A model generated the notes under the pieces. That model did not search any database. It saw only the letters and a program-made list of their open reading frames with translations, and was not told where the DNA came from. Position numbers and translations under genes: made by a program. Of a stretch of 64,000 nucleotides of DNA, positions 1-7,513 are shown one piece after another; positions within the stretch are counted from its first letter, which is position 1; each line of letters starts with the position of its first letter. The DNA is from Novosphingobium hassiacum (lineage in GTDB: Bacteria > Pseudomonadota > Alphaproteobacteria > Sphingomonadales > Sphingomonadaceae): NCBI RefSeq assembly GCF_014196055.1, contig NZ_JACICY010000001.1, positions 1 through 64,000 of the forward strand, in the 5' to 3' direction.

Positions 1-1
1 C

Positions 2-145
2 CGTACGCGCGCATCCAATCTGCTCGCTCGCGTCGACGATCTGGCCGACCGCGTCTGCGCCGAAGCGAACGTCGACCGCTGGAACCGTGCCCGCACAGGC
101 AACTCGCGTCGTAGCCACCCGATCTCGGCCGACCATCCAGATTGA
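2..145 (+). CDS. Possible 3' end of a gene cut by the window edge
   Basis: An open frame enters from the left edge and stops with TGA at 143-145, giving 47 residues with no start inside the window. The composition (Leu/Val/Ala with regularly placed Arg and Asp, containing RVDDLADRVCAEA) looks like an amphipathic helix followed by a polar tail, which is plausible for a small secreted or UrcA-like protein. No family could be confirmed. Other frames here are also open for short distances, so this is a weak call. Confidence 0.25.
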   Translation, partial: RTRASNLLARVDDLADRVCAEANVDRWNRARTGNSRRSHPISADHPD

Positions 146-472
146 AAGTAGCCGATCTGATATTTCAACCTGCGGGTATTCGGTCGGCATCTGGCCTGAT
201 ATCCATAATCAGTTTCTGTTCTTCTTGGCGGGAGTGGAATCGCCAAAGAAACGTGTTGAACCGCCAGGTACGGTTGCTGGCGGCTTGGTCGACCCATACT
301 GCTGCTCGCGCGGCGGGTTGCAATGACCACGGCAATCCCCGCAGCGCCTGACATTTGGCAGACCGCGTTCTGCCCAGTTTCTGTCCCAATGCGCAGTCTT
401 TTCCGGTCAATTACGAAGCGCGCACCGCGGCCGGACGGTCAAGATAGCTCTCTCGCAAAAAAAGGAATCGGC
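146..472. other. Gene-free stretch
   Basis: No convincing gene in 327 bases. Several short overlapping open frames exist on both strands, but none has a ribosome binding site or recognisable sequence. The segment ends in an A-rich run that includes the ribosome binding site of the next gene (AAGGA, about 6 bases before the ATG at 473). Confidence 0.5.
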
Positions 473-1024
473 ATGAACCACGCGCTCATCATCGACGACA
501 ACATGATCATCAGTCGCGGTATCCAGAGCCGGCTCGAAGGTCTTGGGTTCACATCATTTGACCATACCTGGACCGAGGAACAGGCTGTGACGGCGGCTCG
601 TCGCTGCACGCCAAATCTGGTGATCGTCGGCGACGAGGTCGCATCCGGATCGGTACTCAGTGCCATCCGGCGTATTTCAAGCGAAATGACCGTGCCGTTC
701 TTGATGGTTTCAGGCGACCCCGTGCGGGCAGAGAGGCACCTCGCAAAAGTCGCGGCCTTCGAGGGTCCCTTTCTACTCAGCCAGATCGAGGAAGCGGTTA
801 ACATCGCTATCGCCGCTCCCGGCACACATTCGCGCGATGCGCGTCCTCGGCTTGCTCACGTGCCAACCCATCGCACTGGCGCGCGCCCAATCAAGCCACT
901 AGGCGATAGCCGCGAAGCCATGGCAACCCAACCTTCGGTGCCGCCGAGCCGCATCGAACCGCTCGCTCCGCTTGAAGCACCGTATGTAATGTCCGAACCG
1001 ATCTATACCGAGCCTGACGTGTAG
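473..1024 (+). CDS. Receiver-domain protein lacking the conserved lysine
   Basis: A 183-residue protein whose first about 115 residues have the shape of a CheY-type receiver: an acidic pair after the first strand (ALIIDDN), a putative phospho-acceptor Asp at the end of strand three (LVIVGDE), and a Ser at the strand-four position (MVSGDP). The loop that normally reads K-P-F reads EGPF, so the invariant Lys is lost. The last about 65 residues are low-complexity, rich in Pro/Ala/Arg, with no output domain. The ATG at 473 is chosen over an in-frame ATG at 323 because AAGGA lies just upstream. It probably acts by protein interaction, if functional; its tail runs into IS110 debris on the opposite strand. 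Confidence 0.7.
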   Translation: MNHALIIDDNMIISRGIQSRLEGLGFTSFDHTWTEEQAVTAARRCTPNLVIVGDEVASGSVLSAIRRISSEMTVPFLMVSGDPVRAERHLAKVAAFEGPFLLSQIEEAVNIAIAAPGTHSRDARPRLAHVPTHRTGARPIKPLGDSREAMATQPSVPPSRIEPLAPLEAPYVMSEPIYTEPDV

Positions 1025-1240
1025 GCCGGGATCGCACAGGATACGGCCGACCCAGAACCGCGCCGGGACGAATGGTCGAGCCCACTGCGAGATGCACCGC
1101 CCCCGTCGACCCGCCGCGCCGCAATCGTAAGTGGTGAAAGGAGCGGCCCCGTAGGAGTGGGCACTGCAAGGCCGCAGCGCTACTCCATGAACCTGAAAAA
1201 TGCTCTTGGCCAAATCGAGGCCGATGGCGGTAATCTCCAT
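1015..1240 (-). pseudogene. Remnant of an IS110-family transposase (N-terminal part)
   Basis: Reading leftward from an ATG at 1240, the first 20 codons give MEITAIGLDLAKSIFQVHGV, the typical start of an IS110-family DEDD transposase. Beyond that the frame falls apart. Patches resembling the family's WAR...GH.VRLI..AYV segment appear down to about 1015, but only with frame changes and mismatches. No inverted repeats or complete element are visible, so this is an old decayed fragment. It overlaps the end of the receiver-protein gene by a few bases on the other strand. Confidence 0.65.
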
Positions 1241-1437
1241 GTGGCTGGCTCCTATTTGCTCGTGATCGCCTGACGGCAATCACATCTTGGCACCTTGATG
1301 CCGTGAGCGGGAACCATCCACCCCATCTGCTATTACGGCGGCATCTGCCAGCCCGTTTGTACGTGACGCAGCGGCAGCAGCCGACCAAAGCATGAACGAC
1401 CTGGCGCCGGAACCCGCCGTTCGCCTACCATTATGTG

Positions 1438-2247
1438 TTAGGCGCCAGCTTCAGAATTAACCCCCTTGCTCCCAAAGAGACTCGCGCAATCGGCCTGTGA
1501 ATGGGCTTCGGCAAGCGCGACGGCATCCGCGCCCGCCGGAAAGCGGAGCTGTTCCGTCGTATCGTGGACGGCAGCCCAGATCGCCTCCGCGACATCGGTT
1601 TCGCGCGTCATCAACGTCGGCCTCGCAAAGGCTTCAAGGATTGGCAGGGCGAACTCGGCGTATTCGCCCAGCAACAGATCTTGGACCGGAACAACGGCAT
1701 TCGCGCCAAATTTCGTCGTCGGAGCATAGCCGGGTTCTACGAGCCTGGCGCCGACACCGAAATAGCGAAGCTCATGGGCAAGGGAAGCCGTGAAGCCTTC
1801 GACTGCTTGTTTGGACGCAGTGTAGGCAGCGGCAAGTGGAAATTCACCCAGCGTGACGCTTGACGTCACGTTGACGATCATGCCTGATCGCCGCTCGCGC
1901 ATCTGCGGGATAACTGCCTGACACATCGCCATGACGCCGATGGTGTTTGTTGCAAAGAGCTGGCGAATGAGCGACATCGGCATTGCTTCAAAGGCACCAA
2001 CCCCGCCGATCCCGGCATTGTTGACCAGAACGTCGATCGGGCCGGCCGCTTCGATCAGTACGGCGATATTCTGTTCGCTAGTAACATCCAGCGGCAACAC
2101 CCGCAGGCGGCTGATCGGTGCGTCGAAGACATCCGGGTCGGGGCGACGCATTGTCGCAATGACATTCCACCCGCTCCGAAGGAAATGCTCCGCTGTCGCC
2201 TTGCCATAGCCCGACGAGGTGCCGGTGATCAGGATCGTCTTGCTCAT
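1438..2247 (-). CDS. Short-chain dehydrogenase/reductase (classical SDR)
   Basis: A 269-residue NAD(P)-dependent oxidoreductase of the classical SDR family. Visible motifs are the nucleotide-binding TGTSSGYGKA near residue 8, the NNAG motif (VLVNNAGIGG), the catalytic Ser in NVTSSV and the YTASK catalytic Tyr/Lys pair. It lacks membrane segments and is presumably cytoplasmic. It is divergent from the AraC-type regulator that begins 96 bases away, an arrangement common for SDR genes controlled by their neighbour. The substrate cannot be deduced. Length and motif spacing are normal, so it should be active. Confidence 0.85.
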   Translation of the reverse strand: MSKTILITGTSSGYGKATAEHFLRSGWNVIATMRRPDPDVFDAPISRLRVLPLDVTSEQNIAVLIEAAGPIDVLVNNAGIGGVGAFEAMPMSLIRQLFATNTIGVMAMCQAVIPQMRERRSGMIVNVTSSVTLGEFPLAAAYTASKQAVEGFTASLAHELRYFGVGARLVEPGYAPTTKFGANAVVPVQDLLLGEYAEFALPILEAFARPTLMTRETDVAEAIWAAVHDTTEQLRFPAGADAVALAEAHSQADCASLFGSKGVNSEAGA

Positions 2248-2343
2248 TGCCTTACTCCTTATGTTCGATGAAAGGTCGATAGACGGTAGCGGTGATATGA
2301 TCTATAATGCCTGATCCAGAGAAGATTATGAATCGTCCAGAAT
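2248..2343. promoter_or_regulatory. Divergent promoter region between SDR and AraC-type regulator
   Basis: The 96-base gap between two divergent starts is noticeably AT-richer than its surroundings (for example TATGATCTATAATG near 2297-2310) and must carry both promoters and probably the binding site of the AraC-type regulator. No operator repeat could be defined by eye. Confidence 0.5.
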
Positions 2344-3243
2344 ATGGATCCTTTGAGTGAAACCGTGGCTTTACTCCGCCCCCAGGCGGCCATCTCGAAG
2401 CCTATCTCGGGTCGAGGCCAATGGGGTGTGCGATACCAAGCACATGATGCTCCGGGGTTCACGATCGTGTTGGCGGGGCTAGCCTGGCTGACGCTTGAGG
2501 GCGAAGCGCCCATTCAGATTGGCGAAGGCGATTTCATCCTCCTTCCCACCACGCCGGCCCTCACCTTGGGCAGTAGACCAGGAGTAGAATGCATCCCTGT
2601 CGCACCAAGCAACGAGGCGGTCCGACACGGCGATCAGGAAGGGGACGCTGACTTCGTCGCGCTGGGCGGCAGCTTCGCGATCGACCGCATTAACGCCCCG
2701 CTCTTGCTCCAGCTGCTACCCCGTCTGATCCACATCCCCGCCTCCCAAGGCAGGTCGACGCGGCTTGGTCGCTTCATCGACCTTCTCTCCGAAGAATGCG
2801 TCACCGATTTCCCGGGCAGAGAACTGATCATCGAACGTCTGCTCGAAGCCCTGCTCGTCGAGGCGCTACGCTGGCGCAGGAACGGCACATCTACCATGCC
2901 ACCAGGCCTGTTTGGCGGTCTGCAGGAACCTGCGATCGCGCGCGCTCTCCACGCCATGCACGGCGACGTGCGAGTGAATTGGACCGTCGCTCGCCTTGCC
3001 GGTGTAGCAGGTATGTCCCGCTCCAGTTTCTCGGCGCGGTTCGGCGAGTTGGTGGGCTGCGCTCCTATCGAGTATCTGGCGCGATGGCGCATGGCGATCG
3101 CCAAGGCGGCCCTCGCTCGCGGGATGAAATCGCTCGATCGTATTGCAGATGAGATCGGCTACGAGTCTGCCAGCGCGTTCAGCACGGCGTTTCGCAAGCG
3201 TATCGGCCTTCCCCCGGGTCAATTTGCGCGAGGGGTGGCATAA
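2344..3243 (+). CDS. AraC-family transcriptional regulator with cupin N-terminus
   Basis: A 299-residue regulator. The N-terminal half has the cupin-type effector-binding fold typical of regulators paired with SDR genes (start MDPLSETVALLRPQA, then FTIVLAGLAWLTLEG). The C-terminal about 100 residues hold two helix-turn-helix motifs: VARLAGVAGMSRSSFSARF and the AraC signature region DRIADEIGYESASAFSTAF followed by FRKRIGLPPGQF. It likely regulates the divergent SDR gene and itself. The inducer is unknown. Length is normal for the family. Confidence 0.88.
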   Translation: MDPLSETVALLRPQAAISKPISGRGQWGVRYQAHDAPGFTIVLAGLAWLTLEGEAPIQIGEGDFILLPTTPALTLGSRPGVECIPVAPSNEAVRHGDQEGDADFVALGGSFAIDRINAPLLLQLLPRLIHIPASQGRSTRLGRFIDLLSEECVTDFPGRELIIERLLEALLVEALRWRRNGTSTMPPGLFGGLQEPAIARALHAMHGDVRVNWTVARLAGVAGMSRSSFSARFGELVGCAPIEYLARWRMAIAKAALARGMKSLDRIADEIGYESASAFSTAFRKRIGLPPGQFARGVA

Positions 3244-3561
3244 ATTGCCGAATGACAGGTCTCGATCGAGCTTGCCGTTCTGCGAAGTCTCTGCGGATGG
3301 CGGGTAGTCCCAGACTAAGTCTTTCCGCTCTTCCCAAGAGCGTGCCGATCGAAGGGTAGGGACCGATAACATCAGACTGAAGCGTGAATGTCTGGGTTCG
3401 AGGCGCAGACTGCCAACGCCGGCCAATTCTCGCCAGTGTCAGATCGCCTCTTGAAAAACCGCACTTCCCGGAACCATCACCAGCATCATGCTGCGATATC
3501 GGGCGACGCGGTCTTGTTCGATGGCATCAAGGCCAAGGGCAGTGGAACTCGCTGGACTCAG
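3244..3561. other. Gene-free stretch between convergent genes
   Basis: 318 bases between the regulator stop and the DUF3142 stop. Short open frames are present in all phases, but none has a ribosome binding site or recognisable protein sequence. It may hold terminators or degraded coding sequence; no clear hairpin followed by a T-run is seen. Confidence 0.45.
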
Positions 3562-4284
3562 CTATTGCCGAATGTGGAGCGGCCGCAAAAGGAACACCAC
3601 ATAGCCGCGAAACATCGGGTGATGCGCAAGATTGTTCGGCGGCACCCATTGCCCGCCCTGCGCGAGCGCCACGCGAAAGGGGATCGGGAAGTGATCCATG
3701 CGCGCGAAATAGGCTTCGTAGCCCGGAATCGTGTTGCGGCCTTGGTATGTCTGCACCACCACTTCGTCTACCACCCCGCGCAGATCGACCAGCACCTGTG
3801 GATCGCCATGCGCGCTCCAGTCCATCAGACCAGTGATCGACAGCTTCCAGCGTGCGGGCAGGCGGGCGCGCAGCCCGCGCAGGAACGCGACATAGCCCCT
3901 GATGCCTTTGGCGGCGGCGTCGAAATCTATTTGAAGTCCCGCGACGCGGCTGCCTGCGGCCTGCCAGCGGCCAAGATCGGCCAGAATAGCGTCATAGGTT
4001 GCCTCGTTCAGATCGAGCCGGTCTATGCGCACCACCAGCCATACGTCCTGATCCGGCAGACGCGGAACGCCGCCGCGCAGGCGCGTTAAGCGTGAAGGCC
4101 CATCGCGGCGCACCTCGCCGTCGAGAAGATAGAGCACGCGCGGATGGCTGCCAGGTGGCGGGGCTATCCCTGGCCACAGGTAATAGGCATCATAGGCCAG
4201 CGGATCGACGCGCGGCTGTTCGGCCTGTTGCTGGCACCCCGCCAGCAAGGCCAACGCGGCCAGAACCAAGCCAGTTCGCGTCAC
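3562..4284 (-). CDS. DUF3142 lipoprotein
   Basis: A 240-residue protein starting with GTG, whose GTGA overlaps the stop codon of the upstream gene (translational coupling). The N-terminus is a lipoprotein signal ending in the lipobox LLAGC at about residues 14-18, so the mature protein should be anchored to a periplasmic membrane face. The body matches DUF3142: DAYYLWPG, VWLVVRIDRLDL, VAGLQIDFDAAAKGIRGY and ALAQGGQWVP...FRGYVVFLLRP. The fold resembles a TIM-barrel of the endo-alpha-galactosaminidase/GH18-like type (LQIDFD at strand four), but activity is unproven. Its strict coupling with the upstream TPR-like gene suggests they work together. Confidence 0.75.
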   Translation of the reverse strand: MTRTGLVLAALALLAGCQQQAEQPRVDPLAYDAYYLWPGIAPPPGSHPRVLYLLDGEVRRDGPSRLTRLRGGVPRLPDQDVWLVVRIDRLDLNEATYDAILADLGRWQAAGSRVAGLQIDFDAAAKGIRGYVAFLRGLRARLPARWKLSITGLMDWSAHGDPQVLVDLRGVVDEVVVQTYQGRNTIPGYEAYFARMDHFPIPFRVALAQGGQWVPPNNLAHHPMFRGYVVFLLRPLHIRQ

Positions 4285-6416
4285 CAGAAATAGCGCAGGC
4301 GCTTGGCCCAGACACTGTTGGGATAGCGGGTCTTCAACTGGTTGAACCAAGCCTGCCGCTGCGCTTTGGGCACTTGCGCAGCCTCCATCTCGTTCGCCGT
4401 GTCGATTGGCCCTGCACAACCATTATAGCCGCTGGGCGCATAGCACATCACCGCGCGATAGAGCGCATAAGCGCGCTCCTCCGGCCCGGCCTTTGCATCG
4501 GCGATGATCGCGCTGTAAATGGCGCCGCGGGCCAAGGGCTTGCCTGCAAAGCCATCAGGCCCGCTGCCCAGCGCATCGGGTGCCTTTTCGGGCGCGAACA
4601 GCGCGAAGTTATCAAACCCGTTAAGCCGCCAGAAATCACCAAGGCACAGTTGGGCGTGGATGTCGTGCGGGTCGCGCGCCAGCGTGGCAGCGGTTTGCCT
4701 CAGCGCCGGGCATTCAAAGCCATCGGACCATTTACCCTTGGTAAAAACTCCCAAAGATACCGTCTCTTGCTGGATCAGGGGGGCAAGCCACCCGTCCGCC
4801 CTGGCATCAGCAGGCACCAGCGACAGATCATCGACGACGTCGCGATAGGCGCTATGCGTCAGGCCTTTATAGATCAAGGCGAAGCGCGCCACATCACGCT
4901 CATGCGCCGAGCGGCTGGCATCGCGCGCATTGGCGCGAACGATGGCGGGGCTTGCCACGGTTTGCAGCAGGATTTCGCGCGTGGTGGCATCCTGAATGGG
5001 TGAGTTGGGGGCGAATGCCCTGGCCACTTGCCCCGTGCGCTGCCATTTGATGGCAAGACCCAACTCCACGAGAGGACGCTGATAGAGCGGGTCAGCCCCC
5101 TTGATCAATTCGCTCCAGAAGCCGGCCTCATTAGGGTCCTGTGCCTTGGCGAGCGCCTTTCCCCGCAGCATCTGCCGGCTAAAGGCCAAAGGCGTGTAGC
5201 TGCCTGCCCGCGCCGCATCGGGGATCATCTTCATGATCGTGCGGGGGCTTTCGCCCGCCTGAAGTGCGCGCAGGGCGACGAGATAGGAGTGCAACTCGGG
5301 ATGGGATGAAAACTGCCCCGCCTGGATCGCCAGATCACCTTGCGAGAGCTTAAGATCTTTGGCGTCGCCGCGCATGTCATAGAGATCGACAATCGCCAGA
5401 AGCAGCGGCGTCTTGCCGCCCGTGCGGATGGTTTTAAGCGAATTCTCGGCCGCATCGTCCCAGCCCGCACCCAGCGCGCGGTTGTCGATTTCCTCGGCCA
5501 GATCGGCCGCGGCTTCGCTGTCAGCCGGCGTGTTGGCCAGCATCCGCTCGTAGATCGGGAGAAGTTCGGCGTCGTTGCCATCCAGCCACAGCACGCGGCG
5601 GACTAGCCCTCGGGCCGAATCCGCATAAAGCCCGTGAGGATAGGCTTTCAGATAGTCGGCAATGGCATCGCGGGCTTGAGCCAAGCCGTCTTTGTCGACC
5701 TTGGCACGATCCAGATTGCCATACTCGTCGCTCATTGCGGCCACCGCGCTGCGCAGGCCGATGCGGATCGGCATATAGCGCGCAGTTTCCGCGACCCACG
5801 GGTTACGCGCCTTGCGCAAGGCCAGAAAGCCAGCGTCCGCATCGTGCCAGTTCCCGGCATAGAAGGCATCGGCGGCCTTGAGATAGGCGAGAAATTCGAG
5901 CCCGTGCGCGCTGTTGATCTTGGCGTCCCAGACAACGGGCCTGTCGCAACCGACAGCCGCGCGCAGGCGGGCAAGGTCCGCGCGCTCATCTGCCGGGATG
6001 CCGGTGTCAGTCTTCAATGCGGCAAGAAAATCGCTAGGCGGGGTGCAGGATGGTTCCGAGGACGCGGCGGCAGGGGCCGCCTCAGGCTGGGGCCACAGCG
6101 CCTGACGCAGTCCGAGCCAGCTGAAAAAGGTGCTGCCATATTGCTGTTCGTCTGCGGATTTAGCGGCGGGGGCACTTGTCGCTGCCTCCTTCAGGCTGCG
6201 CATCAGCAGGATGATGTTGATGCGCGTGTCATTGCCGGGACTCAGTGTCGCCCGCCCGCCGCATTCCAAGGAGGAGGCTGAGCCAAGTTGCCATGTGGGC
6301 TGGCACGAAACGTCTGCACATGCCCAGGCCATGCCCGCTGCGCATGCGCCAGACAAGGCCAGCAGCTCCAAGGCTCTGCGCTTCAGGCGAAAGGAAAAGG
6401 AGCATCGTTCCTGCAT
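4281..6416 (-). CDS. Large exported TPR-like protein of unknown function
   Basis: A 711-residue protein. The ATG at 6416 is chosen because it is preceded by GGGAG and opens a signal-like N-terminus (positively charged RLKRRALELLAL, then an Ala/Gly/Cys-rich segment); an upstream ATG at 6500 has no such support. The mature part is almost entirely alpha-helical, with repeated Ala/Leu/Tyr spacing of tetratricopeptide or YfiO-type solenoids (for example FLAYLKAADAFYAGNWHDA and ARDAIADYLKAYPHGLYAD). No enzyme motif is seen. It overlaps by four bases the following DUF3142 lipoprotein gene. A periplasmic scaffold role is inferred from architecture only. Confidence 0.65.
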   Translation of the reverse strand: MQERCSFSFRLKRRALELLALSGACAAGMAWACADVSCQPTWQLGSASSLECGGRATLSPGNDTRINIILLMRSLKEAATSAPAAKSADEQQYGSTFFSWLGLRQALWPQPEAAPAAASSEPSCTPPSDFLAALKTDTGIPADERADLARLRAAVGCDRPVVWDAKINSAHGLEFLAYLKAADAFYAGNWHDADAGFLALRKARNPWVAETARYMPIRIGLRSAVAAMSDEYGNLDRAKVDKDGLAQARDAIADYLKAYPHGLYADSARGLVRRVLWLDGNDAELLPIYERMLANTPADSEAAADLAEEIDNRALGAGWDDAAENSLKTIRTGGKTPLLLAIVDLYDMRGDAKDLKLSQGDLAIQAGQFSSHPELHSYLVALRALQAGESPRTIMKMIPDAARAGSYTPLAFSRQMLRGKALAKAQDPNEAGFWSELIKGADPLYQRPLVELGLAIKWQRTGQVARAFAPNSPIQDATTREILLQTVASPAIVRANARDASRSAHERDVARFALIYKGLTHSAYRDVVDDLSLVPADARADGWLAPLIQQETVSLGVFTKGKWSDGFECPALRQTAATLARDPHDIHAQLCLGDFWRLNGFDNFALFAPEKAPDALGSGPDGFAGKPLARGAIYSAIIADAKAGPEERAYALYRAVMCYAPSGYNGCAGPIDTANEMEAAQVPKAQRQAWFNQLKTRYPNSVWAKRLRYFW

Positions 6417-6533
6417 CGTCGTTCCGCTCCCTTGGCCTTCCCGTGCGGATCGCCTGAGAGGCCACGCTGGAAGGCAACCGATCCTTGTCCGCACGGACAT
6501 GAGCAGCGCATCATGCTACATTCAAGGGAATTC

Positions 6534-7165
6534 CTAGATTATCACGCCCTCAACCGCGCTTGATTTCTGCAGCGCGATCACTGGCGAGTCTTGCCGCACC
6601 ACATGCGCGAATGACGGGATCTGAGTGAAGTCGCCGCACGCAATTGCAAATTGGAAGACCTGGCCAACGCCCTGTTTGGCACGCCGACTGATATCGAGCG
6701 CTCCGTGAGCCTCGATTTTGCGGACCATATCTAGAACATCGGGTGCCGTGATCTCGGAAATGAGCCTTTCGCCGATCTCGGGAAAAACGTCTCGTTGGAG
6801 GCGCGACCAAACACGGTCTGCGTGCGCGGCATCGAGAGCAGACTTGCGGTTCTCATGCCAACGCTCTGCGACCTTCAAAAAGGTGTTCGGATCACTCGCG
6901 CTGGAGTCTAGGCTGTTACCGATCGGGTCTCTGCCTTCCCTCAACAGAGCTTTTGCCGCAGTGCGCTTGTCGCGGGCGGCTGCGAGGCCAAGGGCCGGGT
7001 AACCACCGAACGAAAGCAGCTTCTCCTTGCCCCCAAAGCGGTAGTTCATCCGCCATAGTTTCGATCCGTTGGGTTGGACGAGCAGAAATAGTCCTTCCCG
7101 TCAGCCAGCTTGTACGCCTTATCGCGGGGCTTGGATTTCTTGGCCTGAAGCTCAGTCAGAGGCAT
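6534..7165 (-). pseudogene. P4-type tyrosine integrase, frameshifted and truncated
   Basis: From an ATG at 7165 the sequence reads MPLTELQAKKSKPRDKAYKL, the start of the DUF4102 arm-binding domain of P4-type integrases. Near 7089 a missing base shifts the frame; the shifted phase continues with GLFLLVQPNGSKLWRMNYRF and LLSFGGYPALGLAAARDKR. The core-binding domain follows (KVAERWHENRK...GQVFQFAIACG), but translation ends at 6534 before any catalytic R..H.RH..Y residues. It is therefore inactive. It lies 177 bases from the 3' end of a tRNA-Met gene on the same strand, the usual position of an island integrase. Confidence 0.85.
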
Positions 7166-7341
7166 GGGGGTATCACTCCTTTCCGATACTCCGCAAAACT
7201 ACCCCAAAATACCCCCACACCAAATCTGGCTGCATGTGGAAGGCCATGGGCGCATGCGGACGCGAATCACCCGCAACCCTCTGCTTTTCTTTCGATTTTT
7301 GGAAAAATGCGGAAGCTGTCGGAAGCGCCCGGATAGGGGAA

Positions 7342-7418
7342 TGGTAGCGGAGGAGGGACTCGAACCCCCGACACGCGGATTATGATTCCGCTGCTCTAAC
7401 CAGCTGAGCTACTCCGCC
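7342..7418 (-). tRNA. tRNA-Met (anticodon CAU)
   Basis: The 77 bases fold as a full cloverleaf with encoded CCA. The acceptor stem is GGCGGAG against CTCCGCT, with a G-U first pair. The anticodon stem GCGGA/TCCGC encloses a loop with CAT, and the T arm contains GGTTCGAGTCC. The form is that of the elongator tRNA-Met of alphaproteobacteria; a CAU-anticodon tRNA-Ile2 cannot be fully excluded by eye. Its 3' end is a likely insertion target for the integrase remnant next to it. Confidence 0.92.
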
Positions 7419-7513
7419 ACGGCTTGCGCTGCTCCTCGGGAGTGCGCATCGCAGGGCGCGCTCCTAACCGGGCGGCGCTGCGGGGTCAACCGCCTAGCTT
7501 TCGTTTTTTGCGC

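Noticed and set aside
79-105. A GGAAC at the left edge as a stress promoter
   Set aside because: No GTT at 16-18 bases spacing and no gene start close downstream.
323-472. An upstream ATG extending the receiver protein by 50 residues
   Set aside because: No ribosome binding site and no receiver similarity before 473; AAGGA sits just ahead of the later ATG.
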